Origin: an uncultured Eubacteriales bacterium
Lineage (GTDB): Bacteria > Bacillota > Clostridia > Peptostreptococcales > Anaerovoracaceae
Direction: 5' to 3'
DNA length: 12,554 nt
Assembly (NCBI GenBank): GCA_902765035.1
Contig: CACWYF010000013.1
Span: 1 to 12,554 of the forward strand
The position numbers and the translations under genes are program-made. The notes under the pieces are model-generated. The model was not told where the DNA came from and searched no databases. It worked only from the letters and a program-made list of their open reading frames with translations. Below, one piece after another: positions 6,668 to 12,554 of the stretch (the first letter of the stretch is position 1; each line of letters opens with the position of its first letter).

Positions 6668-8074
6668 ATGGCAGGACAGTACAACAGACAACAGGATAAT
6701 CCGCTGGGATCAGCGCCGCTGATCCCATTGATCGCGGCTTACGCGATACCGTCGGTGATAAGTATGCTGGTTGGTGCGGCATATAATATCACCGACCAGA
6801 TTTTTATTGGTCATGTTGTCGGAATGCTTGGCAATGCTGCGACGAATGTCGCTTTCCCGACAGTCACCCTTACGACAGGCATAAGCATGCTGTTCGGGAT
6901 AGGCACAGCAGCCAACTTCAGCATCAACCTCGGCGCAGGTGATGAGGAAGAGGCAAGGCGGTATGTCCACAACGGGCTGACAGGCGTTGCAATAGCAGGG
7001 ATCATTACAGGGATACTCGTATTCCTCTTCAGGAACAGCATCGTTGTGCTGTGCGGTGCTGATGCGGGAGGGAATGTCTTCCCGTATGCGGTCTCATATC
7101 TCTCGATAACAGCCTGCGGACTGCCATTCCAGATGTTTGCCCACACATCATCATCCATCATAAGAGCTGACGGCAGCCCGAGGTATTCGATGATGTGTAC
7201 TGTAACGGGAGCGATACTGAACATAGGCCTCGACTGGCTGTTCATGTATCCTTTCGGAATGGGCATTAAGGGTGCCGCAGCAGCGACAGTGCTTTCGCAG
7301 ATGGTTAGCTGCCTGATAGCAGCGCTGTACTATCCTAAGTTCAGAGCCTTCAGACTTTCAGTCAGGGAACTGGGCATAAGCACCGCGCATCTTATCGGCA
7401 GCATGGAAGCAGGCATACCGAATTTCTGCAACCACATGCTGATGATGTGTACCAACATAGTGCTGAACAACATGCTCTCGACTTACGGAGCCATGTCGGT
7501 ATACGGCCCGGATATCCCGCTTGCTGTTTCGGGCGTAGCGCAGAAGACCAGCATGATAATGGTTTCCTTTGCCGTCGGAATAGCCCAGGGCTGCCAGCCT
7601 GTATGGGGGTTCAACCTCGGCGCGAAGAGGTATGACCGCGTAAAAGGAGCTTACTGGAGAGCGTTCACTGCAGCCTTCCTGATAGGCGTCATTTTCTTCT
7701 TTGCCTTCCAGTTCTTCCCGAGACAGATCATATCCATATTCGGGACAGGAAGCGACCTGTATTATGAGTTTGCGGAGAAGTACCTCAGAGTATTCATGAT
7801 GCTGGTGTTCTTCCAGAACATACAGCCGGTCTCCATCAATTACTTCTCGGCTACAGGCAACCACAGGCAGGGCCTGCTGGTATCACTTTCGAGGCAGGGG
7901 CTTTTCCTCATCCCGCTGCTTGTGATACTCCCTAAGTTCATGGGAATAAACGGCATACTCGCCGCAAGCCCGATATCCGACACGCTGGCGTTCATAATGT
8001 CAGTATCAATGGTGATGATCAGCTTCCGAAAGTTCGGAAAAACAGATGAAAAAGATGATTCTCAGGCCGGATAA
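6668..8074 (+). CDS. MATE family multidrug/cation efflux transporter
   Basis: MATE transporters export cationic drugs or metabolites in exchange for Na+ or H+ across the cytoplasmic membrane. The 468-residue product has the family length and about 12 hydrophobic segments in two homologous halves. The first half opens with PLIPLIAAYAIPSVISMLVG...NITDQIFIGHVVG, the usual MATE start. The second contains GIAQGCQPVWGFNLGAKRYDRVK, the family's Q-P-x-x-G-x-N-x-GA segment. The pattern resembles the Firmicute MepA/DinF-like branch more than NorM, but the substrate cannot be read from sequence. The start lies 5 bases after the SEC-C stop. The nearest ribosome-like sequence (GGAAGG) is about 17 bases upstream, so initiation may depend on coupling with the preceding gene. 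The stop codon lies inside the terminator hairpin. Confidence 0.93.
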   Translation: MAGQYNRQQDNPLGSAPLIPLIAAYAIPSVISMLVGAAYNITDQIFIGHVVGMLGNAATNVAFPTVTLTTGISMLFGIGTAANFSINLGAGDEEEARRYVHNGLTGVAIAGIITGILVFLFRNSIVVLCGADAGGNVFPYAVSYLSITACGLPFQMFAHTSSSIIRADGSPRYSMMCTVTGAILNIGLDWLFMYPFGMGIKGAAAATVLSQMVSCLIAALYYPKFRAFRLSVRELGISTAHLIGSMEAGIPNFCNHMLMMCTNIVLNNMLSTYGAMSVYGPDIPLAVSGVAQKTSMIMVSFAVGIAQGCQPVWGFNLGAKRYDRVKGAYWRAFTAAFLIGVIFFFAFQFFPRQIISIFGTGSDLYYEFAEKYLRVFMMLVFFQNIQPVSINYFSATGNHRQGLLVSLSRQGLFLIPLLVILPKFMGINGILAASPISDTLAFIMSVSMVMISFRKFGKTDEKDDSQAG

Positions 8075-8096
8075 CAGGTATCCGGCTTTGTTTTTG
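8066..8096 (+). terminator. Rho-independent terminator overlapping the MATE stop codon
   Basis: An 8-bp perfect stem GCCGGATA / TATCCGGC encloses the loop ACAGG and is followed by TTTGTTTTTG. The MATE stop codon TAA (8072-8074) spans the end of the left arm and the first loop base. The end of the T tract abuts the -35 box of the purC promoter, so the two units are packed with no spare sequence. Confidence 0.93.
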
Positions 8097-8126
8097 TTGA
8101 AGCATGGCGCATAAAAAATGTATAAT
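8097..8126 (+). promoter_or_regulatory. Promoter of the purC-purA-purB cluster
   Basis: TTGAAG (8097-8102) and a perfect TATAAT (8121-8126) are separated by 18 bases, with TG directly before the -10. Transcription would start near 8133, giving a leader of about 53 bases. The leader is too short for a purine riboswitch and I see no such fold. Any purine control must therefore act through a protein or another site. The purC ribosome site is GGGAGG at 8170-8175. Confidence 0.78.
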
Positions 8127-8185
8127 TATCTGGTTGAAAAACTGAGACATAACACAGACAGTACAAAAAGGGAGGTACAGGGACA

Positions 8186-8902
8186 ATGACCAAAGGTGAG
8201 CAGTTATACGAAGGTAAGGCCAAGAAGGTATTCAGCACAGAAGACCCTGAGCTGCTTATAGTTTCATACAAGGATGATGCTACAGCATTCAACGGCCTCA
8301 AGAAGGGGACCATTCAGGGCAAGGGTGTTATCAACAACAGGATGTCCAACATGCTCATGAAGTATCTGGAAACCAAAGGGATCCCGACTCACTATGTTGA
8401 AGAACTGAACGACAGGGACACCGTTGTAAAGAAGGTTTCCATCGTTCCGCTCGAGGTGATTGTAAGAAACATCGCAGCAGGATCCTTCTCCAAGCATTAC
8501 GGAATAGAGGAAGGCGTGGTGTTTGAATCCCCGACAGTGGAATTCTCTTACAAGAATGACGACCTCGGCGATCCGCTCCTCAACACTTATCACGCACTGG
8601 CACTCGGCCTTGCGACTGAAAAGGAGATAAAGCTTATAGAAAAGTACGCATTCGGCGTCAACGAAATCCTCTCCGATCTCTGGAGAAAATGCGGAGTGAT
8701 CCTCGTTGACTTCAAGCTCGAGTTCGGAAGACTCTCCGACGGCACTATCGTTCTGGCAGATGAGATCAGCCCTGACACATGCCGTCTGTGGGACAGCGAG
8801 ACCAAGGAAAAGCTTGACAAGGACAGATTCCGCAGAGACCTCGGTGGCGTTGAAGAGGCATATAACGAGATCATGAGCCGCCTTGAGGAGAATATGAAAT
8901 AA
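8186..8902 (+). CDS. purC: Phosphoribosylaminoimidazole-succinocarboxamide synthase PurC
   Basis: PurC (SAICAR synthetase) joins aspartate to CAIR with ATP to give SAICAR in de novo purine synthesis. The 238-residue product matches the short bacterial form (about 237 residues). Diagnostic segments in order are LYEGKAKKVFST (ATP loop), GKGVINNRMSN, VKKVSIVPLEVIVRNIAAGS, KNDDLGDP, ILVDFKLEFG, LADEISPDTCRLWD and the C-terminal DKDRFRRDLGG. The ATG has GGGAGG 10 bases upstream. purA follows after 11 bases that include AAAAGGAG, so the two are one transcript. Ile codons here are mostly ATC (9 ATC, 4 ATA, 2 ATT by my count), unlike hypF. Confidence 0.98.
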   Translation: MTKGEQLYEGKAKKVFSTEDPELLIVSYKDDATAFNGLKKGTIQGKGVINNRMSNMLMKYLETKGIPTHYVEELNDRDTVVKKVSIVPLEVIVRNIAAGSFSKHYGIEEGVVFESPTVEFSYKNDDLGDPLLNTYHALALGLATEKEIKLIEKYAFGVNEILSDLWRKCGVILVDFKLEFGRLSDGTIVLADEISPDTCRLWDSETKEKLDKDRFRRDLGGVEEAYNEIMSRLEENMK

Positions 8903-8913
8903 AAGGAGACAAA

Positions 8914-10188
8914 ATGGGTAATTGCGCAGTAGTAGGTATCAACTGGGGCGATGAAGGTAAGGGCCGCATGGTCGACCTTCTGACTGAGGACTATGATGTT
9001 GTAGTCAGATTTCAGGGCGGCGGAAATGCAGGTCATACCGTAATAAATGACAAGGGCAAATTCGCTCTTCACCTTCTTCCGTCAGGAGTATTCAGAGACG
9101 GTGTGCTGAACATCCTCGGAAACGGAGTTGCACTCGACCCTGAAAACCTCTGGAAGGAGATGCAGGAAGTAGCGGCCAAGGGCGTTGAGATCACGCCTGA
9201 CGCTCTTAAGATAAGCGACAGAGCATCCCTCCTGATGCCTTGGCACAGAGAACTCGACGGCCTTGAAGAGGCGCGTCTTGCAGACAAGAACTACGGGTCC
9301 ACCAAGCAGGGTATCGCACCGTTCTATTCAGATAAGTACCAGAAGAAGACAGTCCTCGCAGGAGAGCTGTTCTTCCCTGATGAGCTGCGTGCTCATATAA
9401 GGGACCTGCTCGAGTGGAAGAACCTCACACTGACAGGCGTATATGGTGCTGAGCCGTATACCATGGAGATGATGGAAGAGTGGATCGCAGATTACTGCGA
9501 GAAGATCAAGCCGTACGTATGTGACACAGGCCTTCTGCTTAAAGAGGCTCAGGCGCAGGGAAAGAAGATCCTGTTTGAGGCACAGCTCGGAGCTCTCAGA
9601 GACCTCGACTTCGGTATCTGCCCGTACACAACATCGTCCAACACTCTTGCAAAATATGCTCCGATCGGATCAGGCATCCCTTCTGCAAGTGTCGATGAGA
9701 TCATAGGTGTCGTTAAGGCATACTCCACATGCGTAGGGGAAGGACCATTCGTCGGAGAGATGCACGGAGAAGAAGCAGACAGGCTCCGTGAAGCAGGCGC
9801 TGAATACGGTGCAAAGACAGGAAGACCGCGCCGTGTGGCACCGCTCGACCTCGTCGCTACGAAGTACGGAACCGAGATGCAGGCTGCTACAGGCCTTGCA
9901 GTCACCAAGATGGACGTACTCAGCTACCTCGACAGGATTCCGGTCATCACAGCATACGTTGTGAACGGAGAGAAGACCGACAGATTCCCGTTCCCTGCAC
10001 TGCTTGATCAGGCCGAGGCTCACGTTGAATACGTGGACGGCTGGAACTGCGACATCTCCGGAGCCCGTAAATGGGAAGACCTGCCGGAAGCAGCTCAGAA
10101 CTACATCACGATGATCGAAAAGGCAACAGGGTGCCCGGTCACATATATCTCCGTAGGAGCTGAGAGAGAAAGCATAGTTATAAGATAA
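8914..10188 (+). CDS. purA: Adenylosuccinate synthetase PurA, divergent form
   Basis: PurA condenses IMP with aspartate using GTP to give adenylosuccinate, the first committed step to AMP. The 424-residue product has the catalytic elements GDEGKG (Asp13, Lys16) and NAGHT (Asn38, His41) at the same numbers as the E. coli enzyme. It also has LGNGV, GVVKAYSTCVGEGPF and TGRPRR (303-307 region). Several substrate-contact loops differ from the usual form. GTTGRGIGPAY is GSTKQGIAPFY here, GAQGTLLDIDHG is AQLGALRDLDFG, and by eye the IMP-binding Arg143 aligns with Lys144. I believe related divergent PurA proteins occur in Clostridia, and the position between purC and purB supports the assignment. The frame is intact. 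The gene ends 76 bases before purB. Confidence 0.94.
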   Translation: MGNCAVVGINWGDEGKGRMVDLLTEDYDVVVRFQGGGNAGHTVINDKGKFALHLLPSGVFRDGVLNILGNGVALDPENLWKEMQEVAAKGVEITPDALKISDRASLLMPWHRELDGLEEARLADKNYGSTKQGIAPFYSDKYQKKTVLAGELFFPDELRAHIRDLLEWKNLTLTGVYGAEPYTMEMMEEWIADYCEKIKPYVCDTGLLLKEAQAQGKKILFEAQLGALRDLDFGICPYTTSSNTLAKYAPIGSGIPSASVDEIIGVVKAYSTCVGEGPFVGEMHGEEADRLREAGAEYGAKTGRPRRVAPLDLVATKYGTEMQAATGLAVTKMDVLSYLDRIPVITAYVVNGEKTDRFPFPALLDQAEAHVEYVDGWNCDISGARKWEDLPEAAQNYITMIEKATGCPVTYISVGAERESIVIR

Positions 10189-10200
10189 GAAACATCACAG

Positions 10201-10234
10201 GCTGCAGTACAGCACATGACCGCTGCACTGCAGC
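10201..10234 (+). other. Long hairpin without U-tract between purA and purB
   Basis: GCTGCAGT and ACTGCAGC form an 8-bp perfect stem. After one A/C mismatch, CAGC and GCTG extend it by 4 bp around the loop ACATGACC. The hairpin is followed by TTAGTTATATAAACG, so it lacks the continuous U-tract of a factor-independent terminator. It could be a partial terminator, a 3'-end stabiliser for purC-purA, or an RNA processing site that sets the level of purB. The fold is seen in the sequence; its role is inference. Confidence 0.6.
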
Positions 10235-10264
10235 TTAGTTATATAAACGATCAGGAGAATACAT

Positions 10265-11680
10265 ATGACAAACAAGTACGAATCCCCGCTGTCCTCAAGA
10301 TATGCATCTGACTACATGCTCGGGCTCTTTTCATCGGATACAAGATACCAGACCTGGAGACGTCTGTGGGTCTCTCTTGCAAAGCAGGAGATGAAGCTGG
10401 GCCTTCCGATCACTGAAGATCAGGTAGCAGAACTCGAGGCACATATAACGGATATAGATTATGAAGTGGTAAGACTCAGAGAGAAGGAAGTACGCCATGA
10501 CGTAATGGCTCACGTATATGCTTACGGCAAAGTCGCTCCGTCGGCTGCCGGGATCATCCATCTCGGAGCTACAAGCTGCTATGTAACAGATAACGCAGAC
10601 CTCGTAATATACAGGGATGCTCTGAAGTACATCCGTGCAGAGCTTCTGAAGGTCATCGCCAACCTCGCGAAATTCGCTGATGAGTATAAGGCGATGCCGG
10701 CTCTCGGATATACGCACTACCAGCCTGCACAGCCGGTCACCATCGGAAAGAGGGCGACACTGTGGATGCAGGACTTAGTATCGGACATAGGGGAAATCGA
10801 TTTTGCCCTTGAAAATATCAAGTTCCTCGGCTGCCGCGGTACTACCGGCACAGAGGCGAGCTTCATGGACCTCTTCGAGGGAGATGAGGCTAAGATCGAC
10901 GAGATGAACCGCGGAATCGCAGCAGACTTCGGATTCACTGAGTGCTTTGATGTATGCGGTCAGACTTATCCGAGAAAGGTCGACAGCAGGATCCTGAATG
11001 CGCTGTCATCAGTCGCACAGAGCTGCTACCGCATGGCGAACGACATCCGCCTGCTGCAGCACGACAGACAGGTCGAGGAGCCTTTTGCCAAGAACCAGAT
11101 CGGTTCGTCAGCAATGGCTTACAAGCGCAACCCGATGAGATGCGAGAGGATCTGCTCGCTGGCAAGATATCTGATGGCAGACGCTGCGAACGCTCCTATG
11201 ACTGCTTCGGTGCAGTGGATGGAGAGGACCCTGGACGACTCGGCCAACAGACGTATCTCGATGCCGGAGGGATTCCTGTGTGCTGACGCTATCATCCGCC
11301 TGGCACAGAATGTAACTGACGGTATCCACGTAAACGAGAAGATAGTGGAGAAGACTCTCCGCGAATTCCTGCCTTTCATGGCGACTGAGAACCTCCTGAT
11401 GGAGGCTGTAAAGCGCGGCGGAGACAGACAGGAGCTGCATGAAGTCATCCGCAGATGCTCGATGGAAGCGACCGCTAAGATGAAGAACGGCGAAGAATGC
11501 GACCTGATGGACAGACTTATGAAGGAAGAGGCATTCCAGCTCAGCTCTGATGAGATCAGGGACATCCTGAGACCTGAGCTGTACATCGGCAGATGTCCTC
11601 AGCAGGTAGAGCAGTTCCTTGCAAAGGTAGCTCCGCTGATCGAAGGCGTAGAGGAAGAGTCCGCAGAAATCAATCTGTGA
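10265..11680 (+). CDS. purB: Adenylosuccinate lyase PurB, animal-like long form
   Basis: PurB removes fumarate from both SAICAR (giving AICAR) and adenylosuccinate (giving AMP). The 471-residue product belongs to the fumarase/aspartase superfamily. It resembles human ADSL along its whole length rather than the shorter ~430-residue Bacillus type. Shared stretches include RHDVMAH, GIIHLGATSCYV, GTTGTEASFMDLFEGDE, TASVQWMERTLDDSANRRI and LPFMATEN. Catalytic residues are His78, His151 (GYTHYQPAQ) and Ser281 in the superfamily signature GSSAMAYKRNPM. They correspond to human His86, His159 and Ser289 with a constant offset of eight. Pro in the human signature (AMPYK) is Ala here. A CAGGAG ribosome site (10252-10257) lies 7 bases before the ATG. 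The gene ends at 11680, with a terminator about 80 bases later. Confidence 0.97.
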   Translation: MTNKYESPLSSRYASDYMLGLFSSDTRYQTWRRLWVSLAKQEMKLGLPITEDQVAELEAHITDIDYEVVRLREKEVRHDVMAHVYAYGKVAPSAAGIIHLGATSCYVTDNADLVIYRDALKYIRAELLKVIANLAKFADEYKAMPALGYTHYQPAQPVTIGKRATLWMQDLVSDIGEIDFALENIKFLGCRGTTGTEASFMDLFEGDEAKIDEMNRGIAADFGFTECFDVCGQTYPRKVDSRILNALSSVAQSCYRMANDIRLLQHDRQVEEPFAKNQIGSSAMAYKRNPMRCERICSLARYLMADAANAPMTASVQWMERTLDDSANRRISMPEGFLCADAIIRLAQNVTDGIHVNEKIVEKTLREFLPFMATENLLMEAVKRGGDRQELHEVIRRCSMEATAKMKNGEECDLMDRLMKEEAFQLSSDEIRDILRPELYIGRCPQQVEQFLAKVAPLIEGVEEESAEINL

Positions 11681-11758
11681 TATGACGGACCGGCGGTATT
11701 CATCTTCCGGGCAGCTATCATACGCAAAAAGTATGGTAACTAATAAGATATACATATG

Positions 11759-11788
11759 GCGTCTGTATTCATTATACAGGCGCTTTTG
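11759..11788 (+). terminator. Rho-independent terminator after purB
   Basis: A 10-bp stem GCGTCTGTAT / ATACAGGCGC, with one T-G wobble and the loop TCATT, is followed by TTTTGTT. It lies about 80 bases after purB and closes the purine unit. A smaller, weaker hairpin (11716-11738, TATCATAC / GTATGGTA) without a U-tract sits between them; I give it no role. Confidence 0.88.
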
Positions 11789-11791
11789 TTA

Positions 11792-11797
11792 TATAAT
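11792..11797 (+). promoter_or_regulatory. Likely -10 box of the ilvE promoter
   Basis: A perfect TATAAT lies directly after the terminator T tract. No good -35 is visible: TTCATT at 11768-11773 has an 18-base spacer but only three consensus bases, and it lies in the terminator loop. Transcription would start near 11804 and give a leader of about 57 bases. The leader is too short for a T-box, and I see no leader peptide rich in Ile, Leu or Val. The ilvE ribosome site is GGAGGG at 11849-11854. Confidence 0.55.
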
Positions 11798-11860
11798 TGC
11801 GGGAAAAGATTCCTCATTAGCAGGATGATCAACAGAACATAACACGATGGAGGGATTGAG

Positions 11861-12554
11861 ATGGATTACAATTTTCCGGTAACAAGAACAACAACACCTA
11901 AAGAAAAACCGACTGACTGCAAGACTCTCGGATTCGGCAAGTATTTCACTGACCACATGTTCATCATGGAGTATGATGAGGGCCAGGGCTGGCATGACGG
12001 AAGGATAGTTCCTTACGGACCGATCAGCCTGGATCCGGGTTCGACCTCACTCCATTACGGCCAGCTCATGTTTGAGGGTCTCAAGGCTTACCGCAATCCT
12101 AAGGGAACACTTAACCTCTTCAGACCGGACATGAATGCAAAGCGCCTCAACAACACTAATGAGCGCATGTGCATCCCGCCGATGGACGAGGAGCTTTTCC
12201 TCGCAGCAGTCAAGGCAATCGTCAAAGTAGATGAAGACTGGACCCCGACCGATCCGGGAACATCGCTGTACATAAGACCGTTCATCGTTTCGCCTGAAGT
12301 AAGTTTCTCAGTACTTCCTGCCAAGAAGTATCTCTTCATCATCATTCTGTGCGCAGTAGGTGCGTACTATGCAGGAAATGAGAGCAAGCTGCACGGCAGC
12401 CGCATCCTTGTTGAGGAGAACTACATCCGCGCTGCTGTAGGCGGTACAGGTGCTGCCAAGACTGCCGGCAACTACGCATCCGGAATGATCGCTTCGTATA
12501 AGGCTCATGATCACGGCTGCGAGGAAGTTCTGTGGCTTGATTCCAAAGAGCATA
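11861..12554 (+). CDS. ilvE: Branched-chain amino acid aminotransferase IlvE, 3'-truncated by the window edge
   Basis: IlvE is a pyridoxal-phosphate enzyme that interconverts Leu, Ile and Val with their 2-oxo acids, using glutamate/2-oxoglutarate. The visible 231 residues start MDYNFPVTRT and match the long BCAT form (about 340-360 residues) of many bacteria and mitochondria rather than the ~310-residue E. coli type. Segments seen are GWHDGRIVPYGPISLDPGSTSLHYGQLMFEGLKAYR split by normal spacing, LFRPDMNAKRLNNTNERMCIPP, SLYIRPF and the cofactor-site segment RAAVGGTGAAKTAGNYA. The Schiff-base lysine is Lys200. The ATG has GGAGGG 6 bases upstream. It stands apart from purB behind a terminator and its own -10 box, so it is probably transcribed separately. 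Ile codons are nearly all ATC (10 of 13), a sign of high expression. Confidence 0.95.
   Translation, partial: MDYNFPVTRTTTPKEKPTDCKTLGFGKYFTDHMFIMEYDEGQGWHDGRIVPYGPISLDPGSTSLHYGQLMFEGLKAYRNPKGTLNLFRPDMNAKRLNNTNERMCIPPMDEELFLAAVKAIVKVDEDWTPTDPGTSLYIRPFIVSPEVSFSVLPAKKYLFIIILCAVGAYYAGNESKLHGSRILVEENYIRAAVGGTGAAKTAGNYASGMIASYKAHDHGCEEVLWLDSKEH

Noticed and set aside
8127..8185. A purine riboswitch in the purC leader.
   Set aside because: The predicted leader is only about 53 bases and shows neither the three-way junction nor the conserved core of that riboswitch.
11682..11828. A 48-codon + strand frame starting right after purB.
   Set aside because: It has no ribosome site, runs through the terminator hairpin and the next promoter, and its composition is not protein-like.
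11804..11860. A T-box or leader-peptide attenuator before ilvE.
   Set aside because: The leader is too short for a T-box and contains no run of Ile, Leu or Val codons.
1..12554. CRISPR array, defence system, prophage, insertion sequence or a new multi-gene system.
   Set aside because: No spaced direct repeats, inverted terminal repeats, transposase or phage-like genes are visible; nearly all sequence is accounted for by recognised metabolic genes.

Overview
This window is most likely a contiguous chromosomal segment from an anaerobic Clostridia-type Firmicute. The evidence is strong AGGAGG-like ribosome sites, roughly even base composition, heavy use of AGA/AGG and ATA codons, [NiFe]-hydrogenase maturation genes, and protein versions familiar from Clostridia. 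The species cannot be named from the sequence. Every gene I can support lies on the + strand. I see no mobile element, RNA gene, CRISPR array or tRNA, and no gene-free stretch longer than 300 bases.

Region 1 (1-4593) is a hydrogenase-maturation operon in the order hypF-hypC-hypD-hypE. hypF enters from the left edge with its first ~50 codons missing. Together these proteins build the Fe(CN)2CO part of the [NiFe] site. HypF and HypE make the cyanide ligands from carbamoyl phosphate, and HypC and HypD carry and assemble the iron unit. A strong hairpin terminator ends the operon. The nickel-insertion genes hypA and hypB and the hydrogenase itself are not in the window.

Region 2 (4594-8096) starts with candidate promoters and holds three closely spaced genes. 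These are a membrane-anchored glycerophosphodiester phosphodiesterase-family protein, a protein of unknown function with a C-terminal SEC-C zinc motif, and a MATE-family multidrug/cation exporter. The terminator hairpin of this unit includes the MATE stop codon.

Region 3 (8097-11680) is a purine cluster, purC-purA-purB, with a good promoter directly after the preceding terminator. PurC and PurA each attach aspartate (to CAIR and to IMP), and PurB removes fumarate from both products, so the three enzymes form a complete 'aspartate as amine donor' set. PurA is a divergent form, and PurB closely resembles the animal-type adenylosuccinate lyase. A long hairpin without a U-tract lies between purA and purB.

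Region 4 (11681-12554) has a terminator, a likely promoter and the first 231 codons of a branched-chain amino acid aminotransferase (ilvE), which runs off the right edge.

This is mostly housekeeping and accessory metabolism, and I did not find a convincing undescribed system. The points most worth a second look are the divergent PurA substrate loops, the GDPD-family protein with an altered metal-site residue, and the unknown SEC-C protein between the phosphodiesterase and the exporter.
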